From Mesorhizobium loti (GTDB taxonomy: Bacteria; Pseudomonadota; Alphaproteobacteria; Rhizobiales; Rhizobiaceae): a stretch of 64,000 bases of DNA. The notes beneath the pieces are model-generated. The model did not search any database. It saw nothing but the letters and a program-made list of their open reading frames with translations, and was not told the origin of the DNA. Positions 21,603 through 31,208 of the stretch are shown here, piece by piece (position 1 is the first letter of the stretch; each line of letters starts with the position of its first letter). The stretch lies in assembly GCF_001510895.1 (NCBI RefSeq), contig NZ_LPWA01000106.1, positions 43,887-107,886 of the forward strand. Reading direction: 5' to 3'. A program made the translations under genes and the position numbers.

Positions 21603-21773
21603 GGCCGAGAATTAAGCACAAACTGAACCAACTTCAACGCGTCTCCTTCTCTGCCGGTTTACGCAGCTTCTTCGTTTGGCTCTTGTTTTTACCCCGTCCT
21701 GACACAGGGCTGTCAGCAGGGTTCAGCTATTTTTCCCTGACTGCGTTGACATCATGCCCTGCTATGTCCAATT

Positions 21774-21791
21774 GTTCAATAACTTTTGAAC
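21774..21791. promoter_or_regulatory. Candidate ArsR operator upstream of the MFS gene
   Basis: A palindrome GTTCAA-TAACTT-TTGAAC with perfect 6-base arms lies 15 bases before the MFS start codon. Its position between a divergent ArsR-type gene and its likely target fits a repressor site. A weaker TTGAA/TTCA pairing is seen near 21619-21640, close to the regulator start. Confidence 0.55.
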
Positions 21792-21805
21792 TAAGGACAT
21801 TCCCC

Positions 21806-22984
21806 ATGGACAAGCGGATCTTCTGGCTTGCGCTCGGATCGTTTGCGATCTCGACCGAGGGCTTCGTCATCTCCAGCCTTCTTCCCGACATCGCCTCGGA
21901 TGCCGGCATCTCCGTGCCGCTTGCCGGCTCGCTGATCACCGCCTTCGCGCTCGCCTATGCGATCGGCGCGCCGATCCTGGCGACGCTGACCGGCGACTGG
22001 GATCGGCGGCGCGTCATCCTGTGGACGCTGGTGTTCTTCGTCATCGGCAACCTAGTGGCGGCGGTGAGCTCGTCCTTCGAGCTTTTGCTGATCGCGCGCA
22101 TCGTCATGGCGCTGTCGTCCGGCCTGTTCGCGGCGACCGCGCAAGGCACGGCGGTGGCGTTGGTCGACGACCATCACCGGGCGCGCGCCATCGCGGTCGT
22201 CGTCGGCGGCACAACGGTGGCGGTGGCGGTCGGCGCGCCGCTCGGTGCGCTGGTCGCGGCGATTGCCGGCTGGCGCGGCACCTTCTTCGCCATTGCCGGG
22301 CTTGGCGCTCTGGCCGGCGCGATCCTGTGGTGGCGCTTGCCACGCGGCATCGTCGGCACCAGGCTGCCGCTGAAGCGCAGGCTAGCGGCAGCGGTTCGCC
22401 CCGGCGTGATGCCGATCCTTTTGACGACGGTGCTGGCATTGGTCGGCGCCTTCACGGTCTTTGCCTTCATCGCGCCTTTGGCCATCGAGGGCGGCGGCCT
22501 CAGCCCGCTCGCACTGCCGGGCATGCTGCTTGCCTTCGGCGTCGGCGCCGTCATCGGCAATATCGCCGGCGGGCAGGCGGCCGACCGTTTCGGCGCGGCG
22601 CGCACCGTCTGCTGGTCCCTGGCGCTCAGCGCGGTGATGCTCGTCACCTTCTCGCTGATCCCGACGTTTTTGCCGCATTCGATCGCCGGGCCGGCGCTGA
22701 TGGGCATGATGGTGCCGTGGGGCATCGTCGGCTGGGCCTTCCCGCCGGCACAGGCAAGCCGCATCATCAAGATCGCGCCCGACGCCGCCCCGATCGTGCT
22801 CTCGCTCAACGCCTCGGCGCTCTATTTCGGCGTCGCGCTGGGCGCGGTGGTCGGCGGCGCGGTGCTGCGCTTCGGCGCACCGGCCGACCTCGGCGTGATC
22901 GCCGCCATGTTCCCGATCGTGGGGCTGGGTGTCGTGCTTGCCGGTCGCGTGCTCGCTCGCCCGGTTGCGATGCCGGCCGAATAA
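21806..22984 (+). CDS. MFS transporter, DHA1 drug-efflux type
   Basis: A 392-residue, 12-helix major facilitator. It begins MDKRIFWLALGSFAISTEGFVISSLLPDI, the start typical of the AraJ/YdhP/NepI-like DHA1 exporters. Motif A appears as LTGDWDRRRVILW and motif C-like glycines in the fifth helix region. Such proteins expel drugs, sugars or nucleosides by proton antiport. It is divergent from an ArsR regulator and has a candidate operator just upstream. The substrate is unknown. Confidence 0.88.
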   Translation: MDKRIFWLALGSFAISTEGFVISSLLPDIASDAGISVPLAGSLITAFALAYAIGAPILATLTGDWDRRRVILWTLVFFVIGNLVAAVSSSFELLLIARIVMALSSGLFAATAQGTAVALVDDHHRARAIAVVVGGTTVAVAVGAPLGALVAAIAGWRGTFFAIAGLGALAGAILWWRLPRGIVGTRLPLKRRLAAAVRPGVMPILLTTVLALVGAFTVFAFIAPLAIEGGGLSPLALPGMLLAFGVGAVIGNIAGGQAADRFGAARTVCWSLALSAVMLVTFSLIPTFLPHSIAGPALMGMMVPWGIVGWAFPPAQASRIIKIAPDAAPIVLSLNASALYFGVALGAVVGGAVLRFGAPADLGVIAAMFPIVGLGVVLAGRVLARPVAMPAE

Positions 22985-23017
22985 GGCGCTACAAAGCGCG
23001 AGTGGCGGCCGCTTTCT

Positions 23018-23482
23018 TCAAAGGGAAGGAGCGGCCGCCGGCATTTCCAGATTCAAGTCAGCCACCGCGTCCAGCGTCGCGCGCAATTTCGCGGCCTCCT
23101 CCGCGCCGACCAAATCCTCGAATTGCCGCTGGGCAGCGCTCCATAGCTTGATCGCCTCATCGAGCTTGATCTCTCCCTGCGGCGTCAGCCGCACGCGCTT
23201 GATGCGGCGGTCGCTCTTGTCTGCAAAGGTTTCGACGTAGCCGTCGCGGATCAACGGCTTCAGCGTGTGGCCGAGCGCGGAAAGATCCATGATCAGCGCC
23301 TCGGCAATGGCGCCCATCGCCGGCTCGCTGCCGATATGGATCTGGTAGAGCAGGCCATGTTGCGTGCTCTTCAGGCCCGAAGGCGCCAGCGCGTCGTCGT
23401 AGAAGCGGCCGAGCCTGCGCGCGGCGCGCCGCAAGGTGGCGTTGTTGCAACGGCTGAATCCCGGCTGCCGAACTTCGGTCAT
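23018..23482 (-). CDS. MarR-family transcriptional regulator
   Basis: A 154-residue winged-helix regulator. The core reads GLKSTQHGLLYQIHIG, PAMGAIAEALIMDLSALGHTLKPLIRDGYV, then DKSDRRIKRVRLTPQGEIKLDEA, the MarR DxRxxxVxLTxxG wing. It begins with CNNATLRRAARRLGRFYDDAL, typical of a subgroup in alphaproteobacteria beside oxidoreductase genes. It is divergent from an SDR gene with two near-identical operator-like sites between them, so it probably represses that gene and itself. Confidence 0.9.
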   Translation of the reverse strand: MTEVRQPGFSRCNNATLRRAARRLGRFYDDALAPSGLKSTQHGLLYQIHIGSEPAMGAIAEALIMDLSALGHTLKPLIRDGYVETFADKSDRRIKRVRLTPQGEIKLDEAIKLWSAAQRQFEDLVGAEEAAKLRATLDAVADLNLEMPAAAPSL

Positions 23483-23553
23483 GTTCACTCCTCGCCGGCG
23501 AAAATGTGCGCCAGCCTGCCGCAGAAATAGTTTTCGGCACCGCCGTTGACAAG

Positions 23554-23596
23554 ATAGTGGCATATACCTATTTCGGCAAAAGTGGCATATACCACT
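23554..23596. promoter_or_regulatory. Double MarR operator in the MarR-SDR intergenic region
   Basis: Two sites share GTGGCATATACC: 23554-23571 reads ATAGTGGCATATACCTAT and 23581-23596 reads AGTGGCATATACCACT. Both are imperfect palindromes about 27 bases apart centre to centre, between the divergent regulator and its likely target. Confidence 0.65.
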
Positions 23597-23673
23597 AATT
23601 GGATAGCGGGTTCGGCCCCGACTTCTCCGTCGAAGCCGAATGAGAACCCCTCAGGACGAAAAGGAACAGGACA

Positions 23674-24468
23674 ATGAGCAAGAATGGTAACAAGGGCACG
23701 GCCGTCATCACCGGCGCTTCCTCGGGCATCGGCGCGGTCTATGCCGACCGGCTGGCCGGCCAGGGCTACGATCTGGTGCTGGTGGCGCGGCGCGCCGAGC
23801 GGCTGCAGGAGGTGGCGGACCGGCTGGCCTATGCCTATGGCCGCAAGGTCAAGACGATCGTCGCCGATCTCTCCGTCGATGCCGATCTGCGCCGCGTCGA
23901 GCAGACGGTCGCGACAGACGACAGCGTGACGCTGCTGATCAACAATGCCGGCGTGGCCGGCCTGGAGACAATTGCCGACGCCGACGCCGACACGGCGGAG
24001 CGCATGATCAAGGTCAATGTCGTGGCGCTGACCAGATTGACCCGCGCGGTATTGCCGGGCCTGCTTGCGCGCAACCGCGGCGCCATCATCAACATCGCCT
24101 CGGTTGTCGCCTATGGCATTGCCGTCGGCGGCATCTACAGCGGCACCAAGGCATATGTCGCCAACTTCACGGAAGCGCTACAGAAGGAAGTCGCCGGCAC
24201 CAATGTGAAAGTCCAGTCAGTGGTGCCCGGACCGATCCGCACCGAGTTGTGGGACGTCTCTGGCATCAGCCTCGACAGGATCAATCCGGACTGGATCATG
24301 AGTGCCGAAGATCTGGTCGACGCGGCACTTGCCGGGTTCGCCCAGGGCGAGACCGTCACTGCGCCCGGTCTTGCCGACGCTGCCGAGCTGAACACCTATC
24401 TCGGCGCCAGGGATCATTTCTTCGGCAGCCTGTTCTCCGGCAAGCCGGCGGCGCGCTACGCCGTCTAA
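23674..24468 (+). CDS. Short-chain dehydrogenase/reductase
   Basis: A 264-residue classical SDR. The NAD(P)-binding motif is TGASSGIG near residue 13, the NNAG motif is LLINNAGVAG, and the catalytic set is S (INIASVVAYG) with YSGTK (Tyr-x-x-x-Lys). VVPGPIRTELW is the usual loop after the active site. The DltE/YqjQ-like subgroup reduces small carbonyl compounds with NADPH; the substrate is unknown. AAAGGAACAGG precedes the ATG. It is probably controlled by the divergent MarR protein. Confidence 0.92.
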   Translation: MSKNGNKGTAVITGASSGIGAVYADRLAGQGYDLVLVARRAERLQEVADRLAYAYGRKVKTIVADLSVDADLRRVEQTVATDDSVTLLINNAGVAGLETIADADADTAERMIKVNVVALTRLTRAVLPGLLARNRGAIINIASVVAYGIAVGGIYSGTKAYVANFTEALQKEVAGTNVKVQSVVPGPIRTELWDVSGISLDRINPDWIMSAEDLVDAALAGFAQGETVTAPGLADAAELNTYLGARDHFFGSLFSGKPAARYAV

Positions 24469-24475
24469 TCTCCTC

Positions 24476-25072
24476 TTAAGCTGGCCGCCACATCTGCAGG
24501 ATCGAGGCGGCCAGCAGCAGGCCTAGCACGATGTTGAGCGCCCGCCACTGCCGCTCGGTCCTGAGCAGCCGGGCGAGCAGCGTGCCGGCCACGCACCAGA
24601 GCGACAGCGAGAAGGCGGCGGCGAGGCCGAACACGGCGCCGAGCAGCAGCGCGAGCTGCAAGGGGCCGTCGGCGAGTGCGGCAAAGGAGGCGGCGGCGCC
24701 CAACCCCATCGCCCAGCCCTTCGGGTTCATCCACTGGATGCCGGCGCCGCCGAAGAAGCTGTTCGGCCTGGCCATGCTGACATCGAGGTTGGGCGAGCCG
24801 CTGCGGCCGATCTTGATCGCCAGCCAGATCAGGTAGAGCGAGCCGACTATCTTCATGGCGAGCTGCAGCGAAGGGACGGCAGCGAGCAATCCGGCGAGAC
24901 CGGCCGCACCCGCCGCCGCCACCGAGGCGAGACCGGCGGCGCTGCCGGCCATCAGCGGCACCGACCGGCGAAAGCCGAACTGTGCGCCGGAGGCCGTTGA
25001 CAGCGTCGTGGCGATGCCTGGCGTCGAGGTGGCGATCAAAGCGAACAGAACAAGGGGGATGGTTTCGGACAT
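24476..25072 (-). CDS. LysE/RhtB-family amino acid exporter
   Basis: A 198-residue membrane protein with about six helices, starting MSETIPLVLFALIATSTPGIATTLSTASG. The TPG and GxRxSxPL region near the start and the NPKGW motif in the middle (WMNPKGWAMGLGAA) are LysE/RhtB marks. These carriers export amino acids or derivatives such as homoserine lactone. It is divergent from a LysR-type regulator, as in the LysE-LysG pairs. It converges with the SDR gene, with only seven bases between the stops. Confidence 0.88.
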   Translation of the reverse strand: MSETIPLVLFALIATSTPGIATTLSTASGAQFGFRRSVPLMAGSAAGLASVAAAGAAGLAGLLAAVPSLQLAMKIVGSLYLIWLAIKIGRSGSPNLDVSMARPNSFFGGAGIQWMNPKGWAMGLGAAASFAALADGPLQLALLLGAVFGLAAAFSLSLWCVAGTLLARLLRTERQWRALNIVLGLLLAASILQMWRPA

Positions 25073-25171
25073 GCTGGCTTTCCGGTCGAAGGAAGCCGGC
25101 ATGCTAGGCGCTTTGCTGCATCAGTAAATGCAATGTTTGATATGATTTGCATTAGCATTTATAATGGAAAG

Positions 25172-26038
25172 ATGATCCGCGATCTCGACACCACGCTTGT
25201 CCGCACCTTTGTCACCACGGCCGACAAGGCCAGCATGACAGCGGCAGCCAATGCGCTTCACCTGACGCAGGGCGCGGTCAGCCAGCAGATCAAGCGGCTG
25301 GAGGAGGTCCTTGGCCAGATACTGTTCGAGCGCGACCGGCGCGGCCTGAGGCTGACGCGTTCCGGCGAGCGGCTGCTCGACAAGGGCAGGCGCCTCTTGC
25401 AGCTCAACGACGAGATCATGGCGGAGATGAGCGGCAAGGCGGTCGCCGGCCAGGTGAGGATCGGCGTGCCTTATGACCTTGTCGGCACATTGCTTCAACC
25501 GGTGCTCAAGACCTATGCCGAAGCCTGCCCGCAGGTTGAGATTTCATTGGTCTGCGCCTCTTCGCCGGAACTTGCAGCAGCATTGGCGGCAGGAACGATC
25601 GATCTTGCGATCATCGAGGAGCGGGCCGGGCCGACGGCCGGCGAATGCTTGGCTGTCGACCGCTTGGTCTGGGTCGGCGCCAGAGGCGGCTCGGCGCGCT
25701 CGAAGCGGCCCTTGCCGGTGTCGATGGTCGCGGACACCTGCGCCTTCCGTCCGGCTGTTCTTACGGCACTCGGCGAGCATGGGCTGGACTGGCGCACCGT
25801 GTTCGAGAACGGCAATATCGACGCAACGACCGCGACCGTGCGCTCGGACCTTGCGGTGACCACCTGGCTTGCCTCGACGGTTCCAACCGATCTCGACATC
25901 CTATCCGATGCCGACCTTCCGGCGTTGCCGAATTTTTCGGTCAACCTGCACCTGCCGAAGCATGCCGCTGCGCCGGCGGCGGAGGCGTTCGCGACCCATA
26001 TCCGCGAGGGTCTGGCGCGCTATCGGCAGGCGGCGTGA
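25172..26038 (+). CDS. LysR-type transcriptional regulator
   Basis: A 288-residue LTTR. The N-terminal winged helix reads MIRDLDTTLVRTFVTTADKASMTAAANALHLTQGAVSQQIKRLEEVLG, and the C-terminal effector domain follows (QVRIGVPYDLVGTLLQPVL). ATG 25172 is preferred over an upstream in-frame ATG because GGAAAG lies just before it and the family begins at this point. Divergent from the LysE-type exporter, it probably activates it in response to an amino acid. The intergenic region is AT-rich. Confidence 0.9.
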   Translation: MIRDLDTTLVRTFVTTADKASMTAAANALHLTQGAVSQQIKRLEEVLGQILFERDRRGLRLTRSGERLLDKGRRLLQLNDEIMAEMSGKAVAGQVRIGVPYDLVGTLLQPVLKTYAEACPQVEISLVCASSPELAAALAAGTIDLAIIEERAGPTAGECLAVDRLVWVGARGGSARSKRPLPVSMVADTCAFRPAVLTALGEHGLDWRTVFENGNIDATTATVRSDLAVTTWLASTVPTDLDILSDADLPALPNFSVNLHLPKHAAAPAAEAFATHIREGLARYRQAA

Positions 26039-26120
26039 GGGCGAGTTCCTCGCCCCCACGAATGTGGGGGAGAGGTGGCTCGGCGCAGCCGAGACGGAGA
26101 GGGGGACTGGCGCAATGGTA
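26039..26120. repeat. REP-like repeat arm in a 186-base gap
   Basis: Contains the hairpins CGAGTTCCTCG, CCCCCACGAATGTGGGGG and GGCTCGGCGCAGCCGAG in series and ends in GAGAGGGGGACTGGCGC, similar in style to the arms in 13470-13642. Further C/G palindromes follow to about 26210. No gene is visible. Confidence 0.55.
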
Positions 26121-26224
26121 GCCAAGTTCCAATAAGGCATTCGCCCTACGAGGCCCCCGCTCCGGCCGCTTCGCGGCCACCTCGCCCCCCGCCTCGGCGG
26201 GGCGAGGAAAGAAGCGCCTGCGCG

Positions 26225-26875
26225 TTACTTCCAGTTCTTGCGCCGTTCGAGCTCGGCCTCCGAAGGCTGCTCTGTTGCGAAAGATCCGGTCTTGATCTCG
26301 CCGCCACGTTCATAGGTCGCCATGATGACGCCGGTGCTGGAAGTCTGCGACTTGATAAGCTTGAAGGCGGCCGCCATCGCGTTGTCACCGAACAGCCGCT
26401 TGCCCTTGCCGAGCAACAGCGGGAAGATCATCAGCCGGATCTCGTCGATCAGCCCGTTGGCGAGCAGGGTCTGGATCAGATTGCCCGATCCCTGGATGAG
26501 CAGGTCAGGTCCGTCCTCCTGTTTGAGCTGCCTGAGCCTTGCAACGACATCTGGCCCAAGCGAGTGGGTGTTCTGCCAGGTCAGGGAATCCGGGCGGTGC
26601 GTCGCCACATATTTGGTCGCAGGGTTGAAGGCATCCGCGATCTGATCTTTCTGATACGGCCAGTACGCGGCGAAGATGTCGTAGGTTCTACGCCCGAGCA
26701 GCAGCGCGAAGGGTTTGGAGAACAATTCATCGATCGCCGCGCCCGCTACCTCGTCAAAGTAATGGAAGGTCCAGCCGCCGAACCTGAAGCCGCCGACCGG
26801 ATCCTCTTCCGGACCGCCTGGCGCCTGCATGACCCCGTCGAGGCTGACGAATGTGGCAGCGATGATCTTGCGCAT
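26225..26875 (-). CDS. Dihydrofolate reductase family protein (RibD C-terminal type)
   Basis: A 216-residue protein of the RibD-C/DHFR-like superfamily. It begins MRKIIAATFVSLDGVMQAPG, the conserved start of this group, and contains LLLGRRTYDIFAAYWP and LLIQGSGNLIQTLL, the NADPH-binding strands, and LMIFPLLLGKGKRLF. These proteins share the fold of dihydrofolate reductase and the riboflavin reductase domain but usually have no proven substrate. ATG 26873-26875 (minus strand) matches the family start; AGGAGAAG lies upstream. Confidence 0.9.
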   Translation of the reverse strand: MRKIIAATFVSLDGVMQAPGGPEEDPVGGFRFGGWTFHYFDEVAGAAIDELFSKPFALLLGRRTYDIFAAYWPYQKDQIADAFNPATKYVATHRPDSLTWQNTHSLGPDVVARLRQLKQEDGPDLLIQGSGNLIQTLLANGLIDEIRLMIFPLLLGKGKRLFGDNAMAAAFKLIKSQTSSTGVIMATYERGGEIKTGSFATEQPSEAELERRKNWK

Positions 26876-26933
26876 CTGTCTTCTCCTTTTCGCGATCCGC
26901 GCCGTCACGGCCGGATTTTCAGTTTAGAGCGGG

Positions 26934-27029
26934 CCAGCTTTCAAGAGAGGCGCCGCCCCGCTCCAAATATTTGTTTCTACGCAATTCCGGACAGAAAACC
27001 GCTACGCACTTTTCCTGGAATTGCTCTAA
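26934..27029 (+). repeat. Dispersed intergenic repeat, family 1, diverged copy
   Basis: The right half (GCAATTCCGGACAGAAAACCG through TTTTCCTGGAATTGCTCTAA) matches 5517-5621 closely, whereas the left half is diverged and shortened. It begins TTTAGAGCGG. It occupies the gap between the reductase-like gene and the methyltransferase-like gene. Confidence 0.75.
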
Positions 27030-27072
27030 GGACGAAGGGCGAGCCCATGTTCCGACACAGGCCCATAAATTT

Positions 27073-27915
27073 CTAGCGTTTGCGTTCGCCGCGAATGGCG
27101 CGCGACGAGAACCAGACATCGCCGAAGACGGCGGTTGCGGTGCGGTCGGGCGCCTTGTCTTCGCTCAGCCAGATCGAGCGCGTGCGAAGCGCGCGCTCGC
27201 GGGTTGGCACTTTTGCCTCAGGGCCGGCGAGAGAGGCGCCGACGCAAGGAATGAACCAGGAGCCCATGAAGGGCCGGCAGGCGTAGCCGGCTTCCATGCG
27301 GGTGACCAGCACGGCGAGGCCGACGCGCTCCGCCGGGCGCCAGGGAAAGATCAAGCGGCCACCGGGTTTGAGCGCCAGCAACCATGCCGCGGGCGGGGCG
27401 GTGACTCCGGCATTGACGTAGATGACGTTGGAGGGCGGCAGCGGGCCAGCGACGGCGTCGCCGGGAACGACCTCGACATTGCCATAGGCCGTGAGGTTCG
27501 CCTTGGCTTGCGCGGCAAGGCCTGCTTCGATCTCGAAGGCGGTGACGCTGCCGCCCGGTTCGACCAGCCTTGCCAGCAGCGCGGTGTAGTAGCCGGTGCC
27601 GGCGCCGATATGGGTGACGGCTTCGCCGGGCTTCGGCTCGACCTTGCCTATCCACATGGCGTGCAGAACCGGCTCGCCGTTGTTGATGCCCTTATCGGCA
27701 TCGAGCACCACAAGCACGTTCTGGTAGATGTAGCTTGGATCGGCGGTCGGCGTCTTGAACGCGCCGTCGCCTGCAAAAACGGTCCACGGTCCGGGCCCGA
27801 GAAAGGCCTCGCGCGGCACCGAGGCGAACACGTCCTCGATCCGGGGATCGGCGGAGCGCGCATGCGCGGCCATCAGTTTGGCGTAGAATTTTCGGGCATC
27901 TTCCGATCCGCTCAT
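27073..27915 (-). CDS. Protein-L-isoaspartate O-methyltransferase-like protein
   Basis: A 280-residue SAM-dependent methyltransferase related to PCMT. PREAFLGPGPW and the loop after it resemble the PCMT substrate region, SYIYQNVLVVLD replaces the usual Q-P-Y-I, and VTHIGAGTGYYTALLARLV is the SAM-binding motif I. It is longer than typical PCMT (about 210), with a C-terminal extension ending RAIRGERKR. True isoaspartate repair is uncertain because the consensus around motif I (GTGSGY) is altered to GAGTGYY. ATG 27913-27915 gives MSGSEDARKFYAKLM. Confidence 0.8.
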   Translation of the reverse strand: MSGSEDARKFYAKLMAAHARSADPRIEDVFASVPREAFLGPGPWTVFAGDGAFKTPTADPSYIYQNVLVVLDADKGINNGEPVLHAMWIGKVEPKPGEAVTHIGAGTGYYTALLARLVEPGGSVTAFEIEAGLAAQAKANLTAYGNVEVVPGDAVAGPLPPSNVIYVNAGVTAPPAAWLLALKPGGRLIFPWRPAERVGLAVLVTRMEAGYACRPFMGSWFIPCVGASLAGPEAKVPTRERALRTRSIWLSEDKAPDRTATAVFGDVWFSSRAIRGERKR

Positions 27916-27960
27916 GCTTCCGGAAGATAGCATGGCCGGCCGGAATGTTCCTGCTCGATC

Positions 27961-29319
27961 TCAGCCGGCGAAGGTGTCGAAGAGCAGCTTGAAGTTGAGC
28001 GTCAGGATGATCGCCGCGACCATCCAGGCGAGCGCGGCAACGCCGCGCGGGATGGCGAAATTGCCCATCTTCTTCTTGTCCGACACGAACTGCACCAGCG
28101 GCACCACGGCGAAGGGCAACTGCATCGACAGGATGACCTGGCTGAAGACCAGAAGCTGGGCCGTGCCCTTTTCGCCGTAGAACGCGGTGACGATCACGAC
28201 GGGGACGATGGCGATGCCGCGCGTCAGGAGGCGGCGCGCCCATTGCGGAATACGCAGGCGCAGGAAACCTTCCATCACGATCTGGCCGGCGAGCGTCGCG
28301 GTGACCGTCGAATTGAGACCGGAGGCGAGCAACGCGACCGCGAACAGGATCGAGGCGATGCTCAAGCCCAAGAGCGGCGACAGCAATTCAAAAGCCTGGC
28401 CGATCTCGGCGACATCCTGGTGCCCGGTGCCGTGGAAGGCCACGGCCGCGACGATCAAGATCGATGCGTTGACGAACAACGCCAGGATCAGCGCGATGGT
28501 CGAATCCGTCGTCGCCCACTTGATGGCGTCGCGCTTGCCCGCATCGGTGCGCTCGTAGGCGCGGGTCTGCACGATCGAGGAGTGCAGGTAGAGATTGTGC
28601 GGCATCACCGTGGCGCCGATGATGCCGATGGCGATGTAGAGCATCGTCGGGTTGGTGACGATCTCGGAAGACGGCACGAACATCGAATGCAGGATCGTGC
28701 CGGCCGGCGGCGCGGCAACGAAGATCTGGATGGCAAAGCAACCGAAGATGATGATCAGCAGCGCGATGACGAAGGCCTCGAGATAGCGGAAGCCCCTGTT
28801 CATCAGCAGCAGCACCAGGAAGGCGTCGAGTGCGGTGAGAATAGCGCCGCCGATCAGCGGAATGCCGAACAGCAGCTGCAGTGCGATCGCCGTACCGATC
28901 ACCTCGGCAAGGTCGCAGGCGATGATCGCAAGCTCGCAGGCGATCCAGAGCAGGAAATTGACAGGGCGGGGATAGTAGGCCCGGCAGGCCTGCGCGAGGT
29001 CGCGGCCGGTGGCGATGCCGAGGCGGGCGGCCAGCGCCTGCAAAAGGATCGCCATCAGGTTCGACAGCATGATGACGAAAAGCAGCGTGCAACCGAACTG
29101 GGCGCCGCCGGCGAGGTCGGTCGCCCAGTTGCCCGGGTCCATGTAACCGACCGACACCATGTAGCCCGGGCCTATGAAAGCAAACAGGCGGCGGAACCAG
29201 ACGCCGGTCTTCGGCACCGTGATCGAGGCGTTGACCTCGCGCAGGCTGGGCTGCTCGTCGCTGGGCCTGTCGAAACGCCATGCGGAACTGGAGATGGCTG
29301 CTGCTTCGGCGTCGGACAT
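27961..29319 (-). CDS. mntH: Nramp-family Mn(II)/divalent metal transporter
   Basis: A 452-residue proton-coupled importer of Mn2+ (and Fe2+). The two Nramp signatures are present: [12 protein letters not shown] in the first helix and [15 protein letters not shown] in the sixth; D, N and the methionine of the MPH motif bind metal. Eleven helices are predicted, with a cytosolic N-terminal tail of about 45 residues. It is divergent from a DtxR-type regulator at 29533, and the 213-base gap between them, AT-rich with TGCAATGGGCTATATTTCAT, should hold the promoter and Mn-responsive operator. Confidence 0.95.
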   Translation of the reverse strand: MSDAEAAAISSSAWRFDRPSDEQPSLREVNASITVPKTGVWFRRLFAFIGPGYMVSVGYMDPGNWATDLAGGAQFGCTLLFVIMLSNLMAILLQALAARLGIATGRDLAQACRAYYPRPVNFLLWIACELAIIACDLAEVIGTAIALQLLFGIPLIGGAILTALDAFLVLLLMNRGFRYLEAFVIALLIIIFGCFAIQIFVAAPPAGTILHSMFVPSSEIVTNPTMLYIAIGIIGATVMPHNLYLHSSIVQTRAYERTDAGKRDAIKWATTDSTIALILALFVNASILIVAAVAFHGTGHQDVAEIGQAFELLSPLLGLSIASILFAVALLASGLNSTVTATLAGQIVMEGFLRLRIPQWARRLLTRGIAIVPVVIVTAFYGEKGTAQLLVFSQVILSMQLPFAVVPLVQFVSDKKKMGNFAIPRGVAALAWMVAAIILTLNFKLLFDTFAG

Positions 29320-29532
29320 GGAGATTCCGTTGGGATGGATCGACTATGCCTCCTATCTATGCCATGGCTCAACATTATGCAATGGGCTATATTTCATTGT
29401 TTGTGCTTTTTGTCGGATGGCGCAGAGGGCCGGTTGCGCGTGAGCGGGAATGCAAATAAACGGCCAGACCACCCGGCTCCGTGTTATGAATACGGGCCGA
29501 TTCAAGCTTCGGCAGTAAAGGAGGAGCGCGTA

Positions 29533-29988
29533 TTGGCGCTAAGGAATAGACCGGTTCGACGCGAAAAGCCGCTCCCTGATGCCGAAATCCATTCGGAAGG
29601 ATTCCGGCATACGCGCGAAGCGCGCCGCGGCGCGCTCGTCGAGGACTATGTCGAGCTGATCGCCGATCTGATCGAGGACGGCAACGAAGCCCGTCAGGTC
29701 GATATCGCGGCCAGGCTTGGCGTCGCGCAACCCACCGTGGCGAAAATGCTGACCAGGCTCTGCGCCGACGGGCTGGTCTCCAGGAAGCCCTATCGCGGGG
29801 TATTCCTGACCGAGACCGGCCGGAAGGTCGCGGAGGAGAGCCGCATCCGCCACCAGACGGTGGAAGCCTTCCTGCGCTCGCTGGGCGTCAGCGCCGAGAC
29901 GGCGCGCATCGATGCCGAGGGCATCGAGCACCATGTCAGCGCCGAGACGCTGGACGCTTTTCGCAGGGCGATGACGGCAGCCCGCTGA
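29533..29988 (+). CDS. mntR: DtxR-family manganese-responsive regulator
   Basis: A 151-residue regulator. The winged-helix domain contains [44 protein letters not shown] and [10 protein letters not shown], followed by a dimerisation/metal domain with [30 protein letters not shown]. The H and E pairs (ESRIRHQ, EGIEHH) are the MntR metal ligands. TTG 29533 follows AAAGGAGGAG and is the best start. It should repress the divergent mntH when Mn is sufficient, as MntR does in E. coli; rhizobia otherwise often use Mur. Confidence 0.9.
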   Translation: MALRNRPVRREKPLPDAEIHSEGFRHTREARRGALVEDYVELIADLIEDGNEARQVDIAARLGVAQPTVAKMLTRLCADGLVSRKPYRGVFLTETGRKVAEESRIRHQTVEAFLRSLGVSAETARIDAEGIEHHVSAETLDAFRRAMTAAR

Positions 29989-30146
29989 GCCCGAACGTTC
30001 AAAGATGAGGAACGGGTTGCGCAGCGCGACGCTGCGCTGCCGGCGGCGAAAAATGCTGTGACTTGGCGTATGCGTTGCGATAATTGTTGGCCGAGGGGCG
30101 GTCGCGGGCCGGACCTTCCAGGACATTCGTGGTGCGAGGAATTGCC

Positions 30147-31079
30147 ATGCTTTGGAGAGGCCGTCGTCAGAGCGACAATGTCGAGGACCAGCGCAGCGAT
30201 AGCGGTGGCGGGTTCGGCGGTGGTCTGGGCGGCAGCCCCGGCCAGTTCCGCATTCCGGTTGGCGGGCGGGCCGGCGGCGGCGGCAGCATCATCTTCGTCA
30301 TTCTGGTCGTTCTCGCCGGATGGTATTTCGGCTTTGATCCGTCGCAGATTCTGGGCGATGGCAGCGGTGGCCTCGTGCCGGGCGGCGGTGGCCAGATCAC
30401 CGACAACAGCGGCTCGCAGGACAGCACCGGGGCGCCTGCTTCCGACGAGATGAAGCAGTTCGTGGCGACCGTGCTTGCCGAGACCGAGGACACCTGGACC
30501 GGCATCTTCAAGGCCAGCGGTCTTACCTATGAGGATCCCAAGCTGGTGCTGTTCAGCGGCCAGATCCGCTCGGCCTGCGGCTTCGCCTCCTCGGCGGCCG
30601 GGCCGTTCTATTGCCCCGGCGACCACAAGGTCTATCTCGACATGACCTTCTTCCAGCAGCTTGACCAGCAATTCGGTGCTTCGGGCGAGTTCGCGCGCGC
30701 CTATGTCATCGCGCATGAGGTCGGCCATCACGTGCAGAACCTCACCGGCATCATGTCCAAATTCGACCAGATGCGACAGAGCATGGGCGAGGCCGAGGCC
30801 AACCAGATGTCGGTGAAAGTCGAGCTCCAGGCCGACTGCTTCGCCGGTGTCTGGGCGCACTACACCGCGCAGAAGGGCATATTGGAGCAGGGCGACATGG
30901 AGAGCGCGCTGAATGCGGCCAAGCAGATCGGTGACGACACGCTGCAGAAGAAGATGCAAGGCTACATCGTGCCTGAAAGCTTCAACCATGGCACATCGGC
31001 CCAGCGGCAGACCTGGCTGGCGCGCGGCTACAAGAGCGGCAAGCTTTCGGACTGCGATACTTTCAACAATCCCGTCTGA
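30147..31079 (+). CDS. YpfJ-like zinc metallopeptidase, membrane anchored
   Basis: A 310-residue protein with a Gly-rich, charged N-terminus, one membrane helix (SIIFVILVVLAGWYFGF) and a large exported domain. The zinc site is AYVIAHEVGHHVQNLTG (HExxH) with ELQADCFAGVW further on supplying the third ligand. FYCPGDHKVYLDMTFF and CGFASSAAGPFYC match the neutral zinc metallopeptidase YpfJ/KPN_02809 family. Substrate and role are unknown. ATG 30147 gives MLWRGRRQSDNVEDQR, the family start. Confidence 0.92.
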   Translation: MLWRGRRQSDNVEDQRSDSGGGFGGGLGGSPGQFRIPVGGRAGGGGSIIFVILVVLAGWYFGFDPSQILGDGSGGLVPGGGGQITDNSGSQDSTGAPASDEMKQFVATVLAETEDTWTGIFKASGLTYEDPKLVLFSGQIRSACGFASSAAGPFYCPGDHKVYLDMTFFQQLDQQFGASGEFARAYVIAHEVGHHVQNLTGIMSKFDQMRQSMGEAEANQMSVKVELQADCFAGVWAHYTAQKGILEQGDMESALNAAKQIGDDTLQKKMQGYIVPESFNHGTSAQRQTWLARGYKSGKLSDCDTFNNPV

Positions 31080-31208
31080 GCCCCGGCGATATAGCGCCGC
31101 CGGCAACCGATGTCAGGATGAGGCAGTTGCCGTCGTTCGCTTATTGTTCCAGGCGGCGAGCTCGCCTATAAGTTGCCTCCCGCCGAGGCGGCCGAGGAGC
31201 TTATCACC

